A DNA stretch of 64,000 nt, from contig NZ_JAAZQD010000001.1 of the NCBI RefSeq assembly GCF_012395255.1, positions 682,001 through 746,000 on the forward strand, written 5' to 3'. How positions within the stretch are numbered: the first letter of the stretch is position 1; each line of letters begins with the position of its first letter. The notes under the pieces were generated by a model. The model searched no databases. It was not told the origin of the DNA and saw nothing but the letters and a program-made list of their open reading frames with translations. Origin of the DNA: Oleiagrimonas citrea (GTDB taxonomy: Bacteria; Pseudomonadota; Gammaproteobacteria; Xanthomonadales; Rhodanobacteraceae). Positions 27,873-37,540 of the stretch are shown piece after piece. Position numbers and translations under genes: made by a program.

Positions 27873-29222
27873 TCACTCGCCGGCGACCGTCATCCGATCG
27901 ACCAGGATCGATCCGGTCAGGGTCGTCGAACGCGAATCCACGTCGGCACCGACGGCGCGAATGCCTGCAAACATGTCGCGCAGATTCGCCGCAATGGTGA
28001 TTTCCTGCACCGGATAGGCAATCTCGCCGTTCTCGACCCAGAAACCGGCCGCACCGCGCGAATAGTCTCCGGTGAGAAGCGAAACGCCCTGCCCCATGAC
28101 CTCGGTCAGCAACAAGCCGGTCCCCAGGCGTGCGAGCATGGCCTGGAAATCGTCTTCGCCATGGCCTACGACAAGGTTGGTGGGACCGCCCGCGTTGCCG
28201 GTGCTGGACAGACCAAGCTTGCGCGCTGCATACGAGCCGAGCAGATAGCGTTGCAACACGCCTTCGCGAATCACGGCGGACGCCGTGGTCGCTACGCCCT
28301 CGGCGTCGAAATTCGACGACCCCTGACCGCGCAGCAGGTGCGGCTGTTCCTCGATGGAGAACCAGGACGGCAAGATCGCGCGGCCCACATGATCGAGAAG
28401 AAAGCTGGCGCGACGGTACAGCGGACCGCCGCTGGCTGCACTGATCAGGTGCCCGATCAGTCCGCGCGCGACATTCGGTGCGAACAGCACCGGGCATTGC
28501 CGGGTCGACAGAGTGCGCGCCCCGCAGCGTGCCAGCGTGCGCCGGGCCGCTTCGCGCCCCAGTGCCTCGACGTCCATCCACTGCTCGATGCTGCGCGCGC
28601 TGTCGTACCAGTAGTCGCGCTGCATGTCGCCGCCTGAACCGGCGATCAGCGAGCACGACATGGTGTGGCGCGTGGCCGATTCGCGTCCGACGAATCCGTG
28701 CGAGTTGGCGTATACGCCGAGACTGGAGCCCGTCGTCACCGAAGCCCCTTCGGAATTGGTGATGCCCGATACGGCACGACCGGCGTCCTCGATGCGCACG
28801 CCGATCGCGATGAGTTCGTCGACGGTCGGCTGCCAGGGATGCCACAGATCCAGGTCCGGGAATTCCGTCGCCATGCGATCGGCGTCGGCGAGACCGGCAC
28901 AGGCATCCTCCTCGGTGTAGCGCGCGATGGCGCAGGCCTGGTCGATGGTCGCCTGGATCGACTCGGCGCGCAGATCGGCCGTGCTTGCCGATCCCTTCCG
29001 CTTGCCGAAATACACCGTCAGACCGAAACCGCGGTCCTGGGTGCGTTCGACCGTTTCGGCCTCACCCAGACGAACGTTGACGTTCAGTCCGGTATCGACG
29101 CTGGCCGAGACCTCGGCCTGGCTTGCGCCGGCCGCCTTGGCCCGGGTGATAACGTCCTCGGCCAGCGTGGACAGTCGATCGAGTTCAGCGGCAGCGTGGG
29201 ACTGCAGGACGACGTCGTTCAT
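27873..29222 (-). CDS. pmbA: TldE/PmbA subunit of the TldD-TldE metalloprotease
   Basis: Together with TldD it forms a heterodimeric protease that removes leader peptides of modified peptides (microcin B17) and degrades unfolded substrates such as CcdA. The ATG at 29222 is chosen because GAGGAG lies six bases ahead of it; a GTG two codons earlier is possible. It has 449 residues (E. coli 450). Blocks: EDVITRAKAAGASQAEVSAS, TNSEGASVTTGSS, QGSSNFDAEGVATTASAVI and GDYSRGAAGFWVENGEIAYPVQEITIAANL. TldE lacks the HExxxH zinc site, as expected. tldD lies 2.8 kb away on the same strand. Confidence 0.96.
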   Translation of the reverse strand: MNDVVLQSHAAAELDRLSTLAEDVITRAKAAGASQAEVSASVDTGLNVNVRLGEAETVERTQDRGFGLTVYFGKRKGSASTADLRAESIQATIDQACAIARYTEEDACAGLADADRMATEFPDLDLWHPWQPTVDELIAIGVRIEDAGRAVSGITNSEGASVTTGSSLGVYANSHGFVGRESATRHTMSCSLIAGSGGDMQRDYWYDSARSIEQWMDVEALGREAARRTLARCGARTLSTRQCPVLFAPNVARGLIGHLISAASGGPLYRRASFLLDHVGRAILPSWFSIEEQPHLLRGQGSSNFDAEGVATTASAVIREGVLQRYLLGSYAARKLGLSSTGNAGGPTNLVVGHGEDDFQAMLARLGTGLLLTEVMGQGVSLLTGDYSRGAAGFWVENGEIAYPVQEITIAANLRDMFAGIRAVGADVDSRSTTLTGSILVDRMTVAGE

Positions 29223-29337
29223 GGGCACTCCTCGGGGTCCAAGTCGGGCATTGTCTCACGAAGCACCATCGCATCGCCTCGTGCACCGATGCGCACGATG
29301 CGGGACAATGGCACCCGACTCTCATCGAACTTTTTCC

Positions 29338-29874
29338 GTGAACACTGGCGAACACGATTCACTCGATTCCCAAGACGACCTCGGCCCCAGCCGCAGCCAA
29401 CGGCGGCGGGATGCGCTGGCGGTGCTGGCGCTGGCCGAGCAACTGGTCGCCCTGACGCCCAACCGCCTCGGCCAGATCGAACTGCCCGACGACGTGCGCG
29501 CCGAGATCGCCCATGTGCGCGGCATCCGCGCGCATGGTGCACGCAAGCGGCAGATGGCCTACCTGGCCAAGCTGATGCGCCGCCATGACGAGGATGCCTT
29601 CGCAGCGGCACAGGCCGCGCTGGGCGAGAACCACGAGCGTCGCCGCCAGGAGCATGCCGCTCTGCAGCGTCTGGAAACCCTGCGCGAACGCCTGCTCGAC
29701 CAGGGTGACGACGCCCTCGGCGAACTGATCGCGCAGTATCCTCAAATCGACCGTCAGCACCTGCGCTCTCTGATTCGCCAGGCCCGTATCGAACGTGACG
29801 CGAACAAGCCGCCGCGCGCCTACCGCGATCTCTTCCGCGCGTTGCGCGAGTGGACCGGCGAAGACCATTCCTGA
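29338..29874 (+). CDS. yjgA: YjgA/DarP family ribosome-associated protein
   Basis: Small basic helical protein that associates with the late 50S assembly intermediate in E. coli. The start is uncertain: GTG 29338 gives 178 residues and an N terminus like Xanthomonas YjgA, while ATG 29308 would add ten residues. The core SRSQRRRDALAVLALAEQLVALTP, AHGARKRQMAYLAKLMRR, RERLLDQGDDALGELIAQYP and DRQHLRSLIRQARIERDANKPPRA is the family signature. It is divergent from tldE (pmbA-yjgA divergence is also seen in E. coli). Confidence 0.93.
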   Translation: MNTGEHDSLDSQDDLGPSRSQRRRDALAVLALAEQLVALTPNRLGQIELPDDVRAEIAHVRGIRAHGARKRQMAYLAKLMRRHDEDAFAAAQAALGENHERRRQEHAALQRLETLRERLLDQGDDALGELIAQYPQIDRQHLRSLIRQARIERDANKPPRAYRDLFRALREWTGEDHS

Positions 29875-29897
29875 ACCACTGAAACAGCGTCCGATAA

Positions 29898-29920
29898 AAC
29901 GCCAGGCCCCACCTGGCGTT
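29898..29920. terminator. possible bidirectional terminator after yjgA
   Basis: AACGCCAGG and CCTGGCGTT form a 9-bp stem with a 5-base loop, 23 bases past yjgA. On the minus strand the stem is followed by TTTATC. On the plus strand only TT follows. It may act as a second stop for the S53 peptidase transcript. Confidence 0.5.
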
Positions 29921-29979
29921 CCGACTCAGGCAGATCTCCGCACTCCATCGCTGCCGGTATCGCCTCTTAGCCAACCTGC

Positions 29980-30015
29980 AAAAAAGAAGGCGCGCGTCTC
30001 GCGACGCGCGCCTTC
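29980..30015 (-). terminator. intrinsic terminator of the S53 peptidase gene
   Basis: Read on the minus strand, a 12-bp GC-rich stem (AAGGCGCGCGTC paired with GACGCGCGCCTT) is followed by CTTTTTT. It lies 20 bases beyond the peptidase stop codon. Confidence 0.88.
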
Positions 30016-30035
30016 CATCTTAGTTGCGAACCGTA

Positions 30036-31616
30036 TTACAGGCTCGAATTCAGCGCACTGACGTTGATGCTGCCGAAGCCGCTGGCAAAATCCCAGCCAG
30101 CCGTGGCCGTCTCGCCGCCGTTACTGCCCGACGTCACGTCGTGATAAACGCTGGTCGACACCGTGTACAGGTGCGGACCGGCGAAGCCCAGGCCCGGATG
30201 CGAGGCCAGCATACGCGCCCACGTCGCCGCGAACAGCGGAGCTGCCAGGCTGGTGCCGCCATACTGCGCGTTGCTGCCGTTGACGATGATGATCGAACCG
30301 GAGTTCGGATCGGCGTCGAAGGCCACGTCGGCCACGTCACGCATGCTGTCGCCCTGCGTCTGCCAGCTCGGCTTCGGCTCGACCGTGCTCGGGCTGCCGC
30401 CGGCGTCGGCCCACAGGGTCTCGTCGGCCCAGTTGCCCGAGGAGGTGGTGCCCAGCGTGGTGCCGCTGACCGCGATCACGTTCGGCGAACTGGCCGGATA
30501 GCTCGGCGTGGTGCCCTTCGGGCCACCGCCAGAGCATTCGTTGGAACCGCTGTCGCCGGTGGAGATCGAGAACGTCTGGCCCTGGGCGACGCCCATCGCC
30601 AGAATCTGATCGTCGGCGGCCATCGAGCCGTCCTGATAAGCCGAGGTCTCGCACTCGCCCAGGGAAACGTTCACGACCTGAGCCTGATCGTCGCTGACGG
30701 CCTTGTTGAAGGCCGCGGTCAGATCGCTGTTGCTGAGCGAGGTGGCTGCGTAGAAGATCAGCTTGTTGACGCCACCCGACATCGCGAGGATGTCCTGGCT
30801 GTCCAGATCCCACTCCGCCGTACCGCTGGTGTCGGTGCCCTGCGCGCCCGGATACACGACCTGCACGCTCGGCGTGGCCAGACCGTTGGTGGTGACGAAC
30901 TGGTTCAGATCCTGCAGGGTGGCGCTCATGTCGCCGTCGGAAATGATGCCGACATTGATCGAGGTCGCCGCCGGCGTGCTGCCGACGTTGTAGATGGTCG
31001 GGAACTCGGTCGGGTTGTGACCGGTCACCGTACCGGTGGTGCTACCGCCGCCACCCGGCTTGCCCTTGAACATCACGTGCGGACGCGCCGCCGTCTGCAG
31101 ACCGATGACCGACAGCACGGAACCGGCGATGGACGACGGCACCTGCGCAGCACTGGTGTTGGCGATGGCGTTGCGACCATGCGGCGTGGTCACCGAAACC
31201 AGCGAAGTGTTGAACGCGGACTGCGCGCGCGCGGCATCGCCGTCGGCCGAGACCAGCATGCGGTTCGCCGAGACGCTGATGTTGGTGAAACCCTGGCCCT
31301 TCAGATAATCGACCACCGACTGCACCTGCGCGCTGGTCGGGGCAAATTCATTGATGACATCCTGTGCGCTCATCGGCGCATGCGCGGTGGCGGCCAACTT
31401 CTGCAGCTCGGCCTGATTGCGCGCCTTCAGTGCGATGGTGACATGCACCGGGGTATCCAGCGCAGCGGCGCCGTGGACCTTGCTTCCCGTCGCCAATACA
31501 TGGGCGTGCGTGTTCGTGGCGGCCCAATGTGCCGAACCGGCCCAGGCCGGCACCACCGCGGTGAGTGCCAGCGCAGCCCCCATGGCCAGATTCAACGAAG
31601 CTTTCTTCATACGCAT
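30036..31616 (-). CDS. secreted S53 family serine-carboxyl peptidase (sedolisin/xanthomonalisin type)
   Basis: Acid-active endopeptidase secreted as a proenzyme. The start ATG 31616 has GGAGGA seven bases upstream; the product is 526 residues. A signal peptide ends near residue 26 (VVPAWAG). A propeptide follows (APMSAQDVINEFAPTSAQV, LKGQGFTNISVSANRMLVSADG). The catalytic domain starts near 200. The triad is Glu268 and Asp272 (TAEWDLDSQD), and Ser456 in GGTSLAAPLFA; the oxyanion residue is Asp355 in ISTGDSGSNE. The C-terminal calcium-site pattern DVTSGSNGG...GWDFASGFGSIN is present. It has its own terminator and a long leader and lies between yjgA and tldD. Confidence 0.93.
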   Translation of the reverse strand: MRMKKASLNLAMGAALALTAVVPAWAGSAHWAATNTHAHVLATGSKVHGAAALDTPVHVTIALKARNQAELQKLAATAHAPMSAQDVINEFAPTSAQVQSVVDYLKGQGFTNISVSANRMLVSADGDAARAQSAFNTSLVSVTTPHGRNAIANTSAAQVPSSIAGSVLSVIGLQTAARPHVMFKGKPGGGGSTTGTVTGHNPTEFPTIYNVGSTPAATSINVGIISDGDMSATLQDLNQFVTTNGLATPSVQVVYPGAQGTDTSGTAEWDLDSQDILAMSGGVNKLIFYAATSLSNSDLTAAFNKAVSDDQAQVVNVSLGECETSAYQDGSMAADDQILAMGVAQGQTFSISTGDSGSNECSGGGPKGTTPSYPASSPNVIAVSGTTLGTTSSGNWADETLWADAGGSPSTVEPKPSWQTQGDSMRDVADVAFDADPNSGSIIIVNGSNAQYGGTSLAAPLFAATWARMLASHPGLGFAGPHLYTVSTSVYHDVTSGSNGGETATAGWDFASGFGSINVSALNSSL

Positions 31617-31979
31617 GAAACATTCCTCCAGAATACTTTGCAGCAATACGAACGAATGACCCTTGCCAGATCACGGCAAGAGTTCGAATAGGCAGTCCCC
31701 GGGTCCTTTTGAAATAGTGCTCCTGGCATGGCAAAAACGCCGCATTGCGGCATCGGCCATGAACCGGAACCTCACCCTGAGTCCAAACCTAGCATGTACT
31801 CAGGGCGAGGATAGGCACGTTTTCGGCAAAAAACGGAGGGCGGTGACAAGCCCCCCTCGCATAAATCCACTTGCCTGGTGATACACCACAGGCAGGATCG
31901 CTCGCCGGCAACCATCGGCGCGAATGGAAATAATCTTTTCTTATAAGAAGCTCATTGCGTGAGTGCGCAATAAGCCTTT
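31617..31979. other. 363-base intergenic region with AT-rich segment
   Basis: The spacer between the S53 peptidase start and the tldD stop is clearly richer in A/T than the surroundings, especially 31925-31980. It holds a perfect 12-bp palindrome TTCTTATAAGAA (31938-31949), a likely tldD terminator, a small inverted repeat CTTGCC...GGCAAG (31662-31680) and the peptidase ribosome site. I see no open reading frame that looks real. The peptidase promoter must lie here, but I cannot place a convincing -35/-10 pair. Confidence 0.6.
31941..31975 (-). terminator. probable intrinsic terminator after tldD
   Basis: On the minus strand a 10-bp stem (GCTTATTGCG with CGCAATGAGC, one G-T pair) with a 6-base loop is followed by TTCTTAT. 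It begins 4 bases past the tldD stop. The T-rich part overlaps the TTCTTATAAGAA palindrome. Confidence 0.5.
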
Positions 31980-33422
31980 TCAGGAAGCCGTACCGCCCAC
32001 GGTCATGGCGTCCACGCGCAGCGTCGGCTGTCCAACGCCGACCGGCACGCCCTGACCTTCCTTGCCACACACGCCGATCCCCTCGTCGAGCGCGAGGTCG
32101 TTGCCGATCATGGAGACCCGGTTCAACACCTCCGGTCCGGACCCGATCAACGTTGCCCCCTTGACCGGCCGCGTGACCTTGCCGTCCTCGATCAGGTACG
32201 CCTCGGCCGCGGAGAACACGAACTTGCCGCTGGTGATATCCACCTGCCCGCCGCCAAAATTGACCGCGTACAGCCCACGCTTCACCGAACGGATGATTTC
32301 TTCGGGATCGTGCGAGCCGGCACGCATGTAGGTATTGGTCATGCGCGGCATGGGCAAATGAGCGAACGATTCGCGCCGCCCGTTTCCAGTCGGCTCCATC
32401 CCCATCAGACGCGCATTGAGCTTGTCCTGCATGTACCCGACCAGGATGCCGTCCTCGATCAGAGTGGTGCAGTTCGTCGGCGTCCCTTCGTCGTCGATAC
32501 TGAGCGAGCCGCGACGACCCGCCAGCGTGCCATCGTCGACAACGGTCACACCGGGGGCCGCCACGCGCTCGCCGATGCGTCCGGAGAACGCGGAACTTCC
32601 TTTGCGATTGAAGTCGCCCTCCAGGCCGTGCCCGACGGCTTCATGCAGCAGGACTCCCGGCCAGCCCGGCCCCAACACCACCGGCATGCTGCCCGCGGGT
32701 GCATCGACCGCCTCCAGATTGACCAGCGCCTGACGCACAGCTTCAGAGGCCCAGCGCTGTGCGTTGCCGTTTTCCAGCAACTGCCCGTAGTCGTAGCGAC
32801 CGCCGCCACCGGCCATGCCCTGCTCGCGGCGGCCATCCTGCTCGGCGATCACCTGCACGTTGAGGCGCACCAGCGGACGCACATCCGCGGCCAGGGTGCC
32901 ATCGGACGCCGCCACCAGCACGGTATCGAGCGTGCCGGCCAGGGATACCACCACCTGACGCACCCGCGTATCGATGCTGCGCGCATAGGCGTCGACCTCG
33001 CGCAGCACGCGGATCTTCTCCTCGTTGGGCAGACTGTCGACGGGATCCACGGCGGGGTACAGGGCCTTGGCCGTCTGCACGGCCAGCCGACGCCCCTGCC
33101 CGGAACCGCTGGACGCGATCGCGCGCGCAGCACCGGCGGCTTCCAGCAATTGCGGCATGACAATGTCATCGACGTAGGCGAAACCCGTCTTCTCGCCACT
33201 GATCGCACGCACGCCCACACCCTGCTCGATACTGTGGTTGCCGTCCCGGACAATGCCGTCCTCGAGCACCCACGATTCACTGCGGGCATGCTGGAAATAC
33301 AGGTCCGCGGCATCCACCGACGGCGCCATCAGGCGTGCGAAGACTCGATCCAGATCGTTGACACTCAAGCCTCCGGGCGTCAGCAAACGATGTTCGGCGA
33401 GAGACAGCGAAGCCTGCGTCAT
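31980..33422 (-). CDS. tldD: TldD subunit of the TldD-TldE metalloprotease
   Basis: Catalytic partner of TldE. The zinc-binding HExxxH is seen as His260-Glu261-His265 in [15 protein letters not shown], and the rest of the family core follows: [44 protein letters not shown] and [24 protein letters not shown]. It has 480 residues (E. coli 481). It lies immediately downstream of yhdP and rng on the same strand, the E. coli order. It is separated from tldE by yjgA and the S53 peptidase gene. Confidence 0.97.
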   Translation of the reverse strand: MTQASLSLAEHRLLTPGGLSVNDLDRVFARLMAPSVDAADLYFQHARSESWVLEDGIVRDGNHSIEQGVGVRAISGEKTGFAYVDDIVMPQLLEAAGAARAIASSGSGQGRRLAVQTAKALYPAVDPVDSLPNEEKIRVLREVDAYARSIDTRVRQVVVSLAGTLDTVLVAASDGTLAADVRPLVRLNVQVIAEQDGRREQGMAGGGGRYDYGQLLENGNAQRWASEAVRQALVNLEAVDAPAGSMPVVLGPGWPGVLLHEAVGHGLEGDFNRKGSSAFSGRIGERVAAPGVTVVDDGTLAGRRGSLSIDDEGTPTNCTTLIEDGILVGYMQDKLNARLMGMEPTGNGRRESFAHLPMPRMTNTYMRAGSHDPEEIIRSVKRGLYAVNFGGGQVDITSGKFVFSAAEAYLIEDGKVTRPVKGATLIGSGPEVLNRVSMIGNDLALDEGIGVCGKEGQGVPVGVGQPTLRVDAMTVGGTAS

Positions 33423-33520
33423 GACGGATTCCGTGCGTAAAGGTACAGATCAGATGGGGGCGATGTTCGCCGCGCGAAAGACCATTGTAGTCCGCAAGAC
33501 GGCGCTGACCACCCTGCGGC

Positions 33521-36500
33521 TTAGCGCCGACCAGCGCTGGTTGCCGATGCAGGGACGGATGGAGAGGAGCCTGATGCTGCAGGCCGGGATGATGCACTCG
33601 CGCCATCCGAAACGGCCGGAGCAGCTGTGCCGGGCTCCGAAACAGCCGACGCAGAGGACGACCTGGCCGGAACCGCTCGTGCTGCGGTCTTCTCGAGCAA
33701 GGTGATCTTCGGCTTGTCCCAGTTCCCAGTGAGACTGTAGCGCGCACTGGCGGCCTTGTTCAGCCCTCGTCCCAGCAGCCCCTGCACGGCCAACCCCGCG
33801 GCTGCGCCGACGGGACCGCCGGCCAGCGCGCCGACCACCGGCAGGCTGTTGCCAATATGCGGCACCACCAGAATGCGCTGGTCATAGGTCTTGTCGCGCA
33901 GGTTCGTCGCGCCGGTGATGCGGATGTCGGCGGCAGGTCCCTTCAGTTGCAGGTCGTCGGTTCGCGCGAAACCATCGGCCAGCCGGAAACGTCCCTTGAT
34001 CGAATCGAAACCGAACCCCTTGCCGAAGACATCGCCGAAATCCAGCGAGAGGCGACGCGGCAACTCGGTCAGCGCCATCAGTCCGAACAAACGGCCGACC
34101 CCGGGTTGCACCTCCGGGATGCGCCCTTTGCTGACTTCCACATCGAGCGTGCCATCCATGCGCTGCAACGCCAGCGAGGATGGTTCACCCGGCCATGCCG
34201 CCTGCAGATGGGCGCGTGTGCGACCGCCCTCGAACAATCCGCCGAACCCCAGCGCGTTGAGCAGACTGCCCAGATTCTCGGCACCGAAATCGATGGTCAT
34301 GTTCGTGTGGCTGTTCGTGGCGCTACCCACCCAGTCGCCGCTGCCCATGATCTGCACGTCGCTGTTATGCGTGCGCAACTGGTCGATGTGCATGCCCTTG
34401 GCCGTCGGCCAGCTCTCAAAGCGCGCGTCGCCCAGGTGCGCCTTGCCCAACCGCAGATCGCCGACCGAAACGTGCAGCGGCGGCACCTCGGCCGGCGCGA
34501 TGCCGGTATCGGCGTAGTTCACACTCGGCGGGGCCACGCTGGCCGCCGAAGCCGGCGCGGCCGCCTGCGTCGAAGCCGCAGCGTTCGTCGCCGATTCGTC
34601 GGGCCAGTACAGGCGATCCAGCCGCGCCAGCACACCGCGCTTGGCCAGATCGCTCGTCGGCAATGTCAGGCTGCCCTTGGCCTGCGGACCGTCCACCTGC
34701 ATCAGGATCTGCCCGGTCTGCGGCGTCAGGCGCAGACGCAGGTCGTCGAAGGTCGCGCCGAACACGCGCGCATGCGTGGCAGTGACATCCACACTGTCCA
34801 GCGAAGGACCGCGCTGCCCGTCCTGGCCGCGCGCAGCGAGCGCACGCTGCAGCCAGCCGGACACGTCCAGATCATCGCCATGCCCGCGCACCCGTATGCC
34901 GCTGCTCGGCAAGGTCGTCGGCTGCGTGGCGCCGAGCGCGACCGAGAGCGCGAGCGGGCCGCCGTCGTCGGTGGGCAACTTGGCCCAGGCCTGCGCCTTG
35001 TCGCCGAGCGACACGCGCAGATCGCCCCCGCTGAGCGGCAGGCGCAGATTCAAATCCAACGGCAGCGTCGCCTGCGCCGGCTTGTTCAACGGCGCCGGCA
35101 AGTCCAATGCCACGCCCTGCAGCGAGGACTCGACATGCAGCGTCTGGCGCATGTCCTGGGCATCCGTCCGGGCAATGTCGAAACCGATGTCGAAGTCGGC
35201 GTCGCCCTTGGCCACGTCTGCCAGTTCCTGCAGGGACGGCCGTCCCTGCACCAGTGTGGCGATGTCGTAATGACCGTGCATAGTCACGCTGACCGGCCGC
35301 GACGGATCGCCCGTCGCACCACTGCCGAGGGCGAGATCCAGCCGCGAAGGCACACCGTTGAATTGTGCCTGCAGCCCACGCCCGCGAAGTCCGTGACCAT
35401 CGAAACGCAACGCTCCGGTCAGCTTGCCCAGGCGCAGGCCCCAATCGGGGTTGTTCACATCCACACCGCGGATGCGCGCGGTGCCGGCGAGCGTGAAGTC
35501 CTTGGCGGTATCGAACGGCAGCACCAGGCTGAAATCGAAATCGCCGCGACCGCCCAGCTTCAGCTGCTTGAGCGCCGAGGCCTGCTCGGACGCGATCGGA
35601 CTGTTGCGGGCAAAGTCCAGCATGCTGGCTCCGCTACCCGCCCCCTCGACGCTGAGCACCAGCTCGGCATCGCTGAACTGCGGAATCGAGGCCACGGCGA
35701 CCCCGACCTTGTTGCCACGCGACTGGCCCGCATCCGCGCGCACCAGCATGCCGTCGTCGACGAAGCTGGCGATGGCGTGTACGCCCTCCGCACGCGGCCA
35801 CTTGTCGTTGTAGCGCAGAACCAGATCGCGAATGTCGCCGCGCGCCTCGAAGCGCCCTTCGTGATGATGGAAGGGCCAGTCCTTCAGATCACCGCGAAGA
35901 ACCGCCTCGGCATGCGTCAGCTGCCCGGAAACCAGCGAGCTATCCAGCCACTTCACGGTGCCCGCCGGCATCGCGTTGACCGGCCAGAACTGCTTGGCGG
36001 CCGGGATGGCGGTCTTGCCCAGCGCCACATACAGATCCACGAACGGTTTGCCGCCCGCATGCGGGATCTGCACCTCGCCGCGCGCCTGCCCCCCGAACCC
36101 CGGCCCAGCGAACGTGAACTTGCCCGTCCCCACGTGCCAGGCGCGTTCGCTGCGCCAGATCGCCACATCGCCCTGCAACCGCTGGAAATCGATCGGTTTG
36201 CGGAAGGTTCCCGGCATGCGCAGCGTGGCATGCTGCGCCGGAAGCTCGAGCAGCAGCGCCTCCGCGTCACCGAACAGCCGTCCGCGCAAGGGGCCGATGC
36301 CCGGCTTGCCGCCCCCCGGAGCCAGCGTCAATGCCGAGAAACCCGCATCGACGGCCTGGATCCCGCCACCGGCCGTCCAGCGCAGCGTCGCCGCGTCGAC
36401 CATGCCGGCCGGGTGCGCGGCAAGCAACCACTTCGCCAGCGAGGGCGGCAAGGATGGCACTTGCGCGACCAGCGGCAGCAGGGTCGCCAACTCGAGCTTC

Positions 36501-37495
36501 TGCGCTCGCGCACGTACCGTGCGCGCCGAGCCGGTTCCGTCCACCAGAATGCGTGCTGCCGCATCATCCGCCCCGGCATAGCGGATGCGCATGCCGTCGG
36601 CGTCGCGGTCGAAGCCGAACAATCCCTGCACGTGCGCCAGCCGCGTGCGCCCCGCCGGACCGTGCATGTCCAGACCGCGCAGATTCACACGCGCGGTCTG
36701 CGACACGACACGCGCATGCTTCCACTGCAACCAAAACTGCAAGCTGCCGCGACCGGCGCTCACACCGTAACCGCCGACCTCCACGCCGGACATCAGCGAG
36801 CCCAGATCGACCTTGTCACCGCCGACATAAACCGTGCCGCTGTCCGCATCGAGATCCATGCGCCCGACCACGCCCAGCCCGGACCCGACGCCGAGGCGCC
36901 GCACCCGTCCGGCGAAACGCAGCGACTGCCCGTTGTTGCTGACCCGCAGTGCGTCCGACCGCAGATGCCAGTCGCGCTGCGTACGCGCATCGTGGATATT
37001 CATCTGCAGGCGATCCAGCGACAGACTGCCCGGCAGCTGCCCGAGATCGAGCTTCTGCTGCGCACCGGCGCCTTCGGCGGAGCCGAAACCCGCTACGCTC
37101 CAGACGCCATCCGCGCCGCGGTTCAGATCCAACCGCACATCGACCAGCCGCAGGTTGACCAGACGGCGACCGGGAATCAGCAAGGCGCCGAAATCCAGTT
37201 TCACATCGGCGACGGGCAGGCGCAGCGGCACGCCATGGCGACCGCCGATACGCACATCGTGCAGCACCAGAAGAGGGCCGGAGGCCTGCCAGTGCCCCTC
37301 CATCGAGGCGAACCGCACCGGCTGGTGCAGCCGTTCGCTCAGCATCGTGGCCACCCGGTCCGGGTACCGCGCCGCCAGCGGCAGCAGCACCTGCACCAAC
37401 CCGATCAGCACAGCCAGTGCGATCAGCCCGATACAGATCAGACCTCCGATCACGAAACGCAGCCGGCGCAAGCGTTGCCGCCAGGTCTTGTTCAC
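33521..37495 (-). CDS. yhdP: YhdP family AsmA-like inner-membrane protein (TIGR02099)
   Basis: Large periplasm-spanning lipid-transfer protein of the AsmA/VPS13-like group that carries phospholipid toward the outer membrane together with TamB and YdbH in E. coli. GTG 37495 (encoding MNKTWRQRLRRLRF) with AGGTAGG upstream is taken as start, giving 1324 residues; another GTG is nine codons earlier. One N-terminal membrane helix (FVIGGLICIGLIALAVLIGL) is followed by a long beta-rich periplasmic region. The conserved C-terminal AsmA2 part (RFRLADGFARTDDLQLKGPA, IRITGATNLRDKTYDQRILV) is present. The last 60 residues are a Ser/Ala/Pro-rich tail that looks disordered. Confidence 0.93.
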   Translation of the reverse strand: MNKTWRQRLRRLRFVIGGLICIGLIALAVLIGLVQVLLPLAARYPDRVATMLSERLHQPVRFASMEGHWQASGPLLVLHDVRIGGRHGVPLRLPVADVKLDFGALLIPGRRLVNLRLVDVRLDLNRGADGVWSVAGFGSAEGAGAQQKLDLGQLPGSLSLDRLQMNIHDARTQRDWHLRSDALRVSNNGQSLRFAGRVRRLGVGSGLGVVGRMDLDADSGTVYVGGDKVDLGSLMSGVEVGGYGVSAGRGSLQFWLQWKHARVVSQTARVNLRGLDMHGPAGRTRLAHVQGLFGFDRDADGMRIRYAGADDAAARILVDGTGSARTVRARAQKLELATLLPLVAQVPSLPPSLAKWLLAAHPAGMVDAATLRWTAGGGIQAVDAGFSALTLAPGGGKPGIGPLRGRLFGDAEALLLELPAQHATLRMPGTFRKPIDFQRLQGDVAIWRSERAWHVGTGKFTFAGPGFGGQARGEVQIPHAGGKPFVDLYVALGKTAIPAAKQFWPVNAMPAGTVKWLDSSLVSGQLTHAEAVLRGDLKDWPFHHHEGRFEARGDIRDLVLRYNDKWPRAEGVHAIASFVDDGMLVRADAGQSRGNKVGVAVASIPQFSDAELVLSVEGAGSGASMLDFARNSPIASEQASALKQLKLGGRGDFDFSLVLPFDTAKDFTLAGTARIRGVDVNNPDWGLRLGKLTGALRFDGHGLRGRGLQAQFNGVPSRLDLALGSGATGDPSRPVSVTMHGHYDIATLVQGRPSLQELADVAKGDADFDIGFDIARTDAQDMRQTLHVESSLQGVALDLPAPLNKPAQATLPLDLNLRLPLSGGDLRVSLGDKAQAWAKLPTDDGGPLALSVALGATQPTTLPSSGIRVRGHGDDLDVSGWLQRALAARGQDGQRGPSLDSVDVTATHARVFGATFDDLRLRLTPQTGQILMQVDGPQAKGSLTLPTSDLAKRGVLARLDRLYWPDESATNAAASTQAAAPASAASVAPPSVNYADTGIAPAEVPPLHVSVGDLRLGKAHLGDARFESWPTAKGMHIDQLRTHNSDVQIMGSGDWVGSATNSHTNMTIDFGAENLGSLLNALGFGGLFEGGRTRAHLQAAWPGEPSSLALQRMDGTLDVEVSKGRIPEVQPGVGRLFGLMALTELPRRLSLDFGDVFGKGFGFDSIKGRFRLADGFARTDDLQLKGPAADIRITGATNLRDKTYDQRILVVPHIGNSLPVVGALAGGPVGAAAGLAVQGLLGRGLNKAASARYSLTGNWDKPKITLLEKTAARAVPARSSSASAVSEPGTAAPAVSDGASASSRPAASGSSPSVPASATSAGRR

Positions 37496-37540
37496 CGTGC
37501 ACCTACCTGCCGTTTCGGGCACGGATGCACTGGCGAGCGC

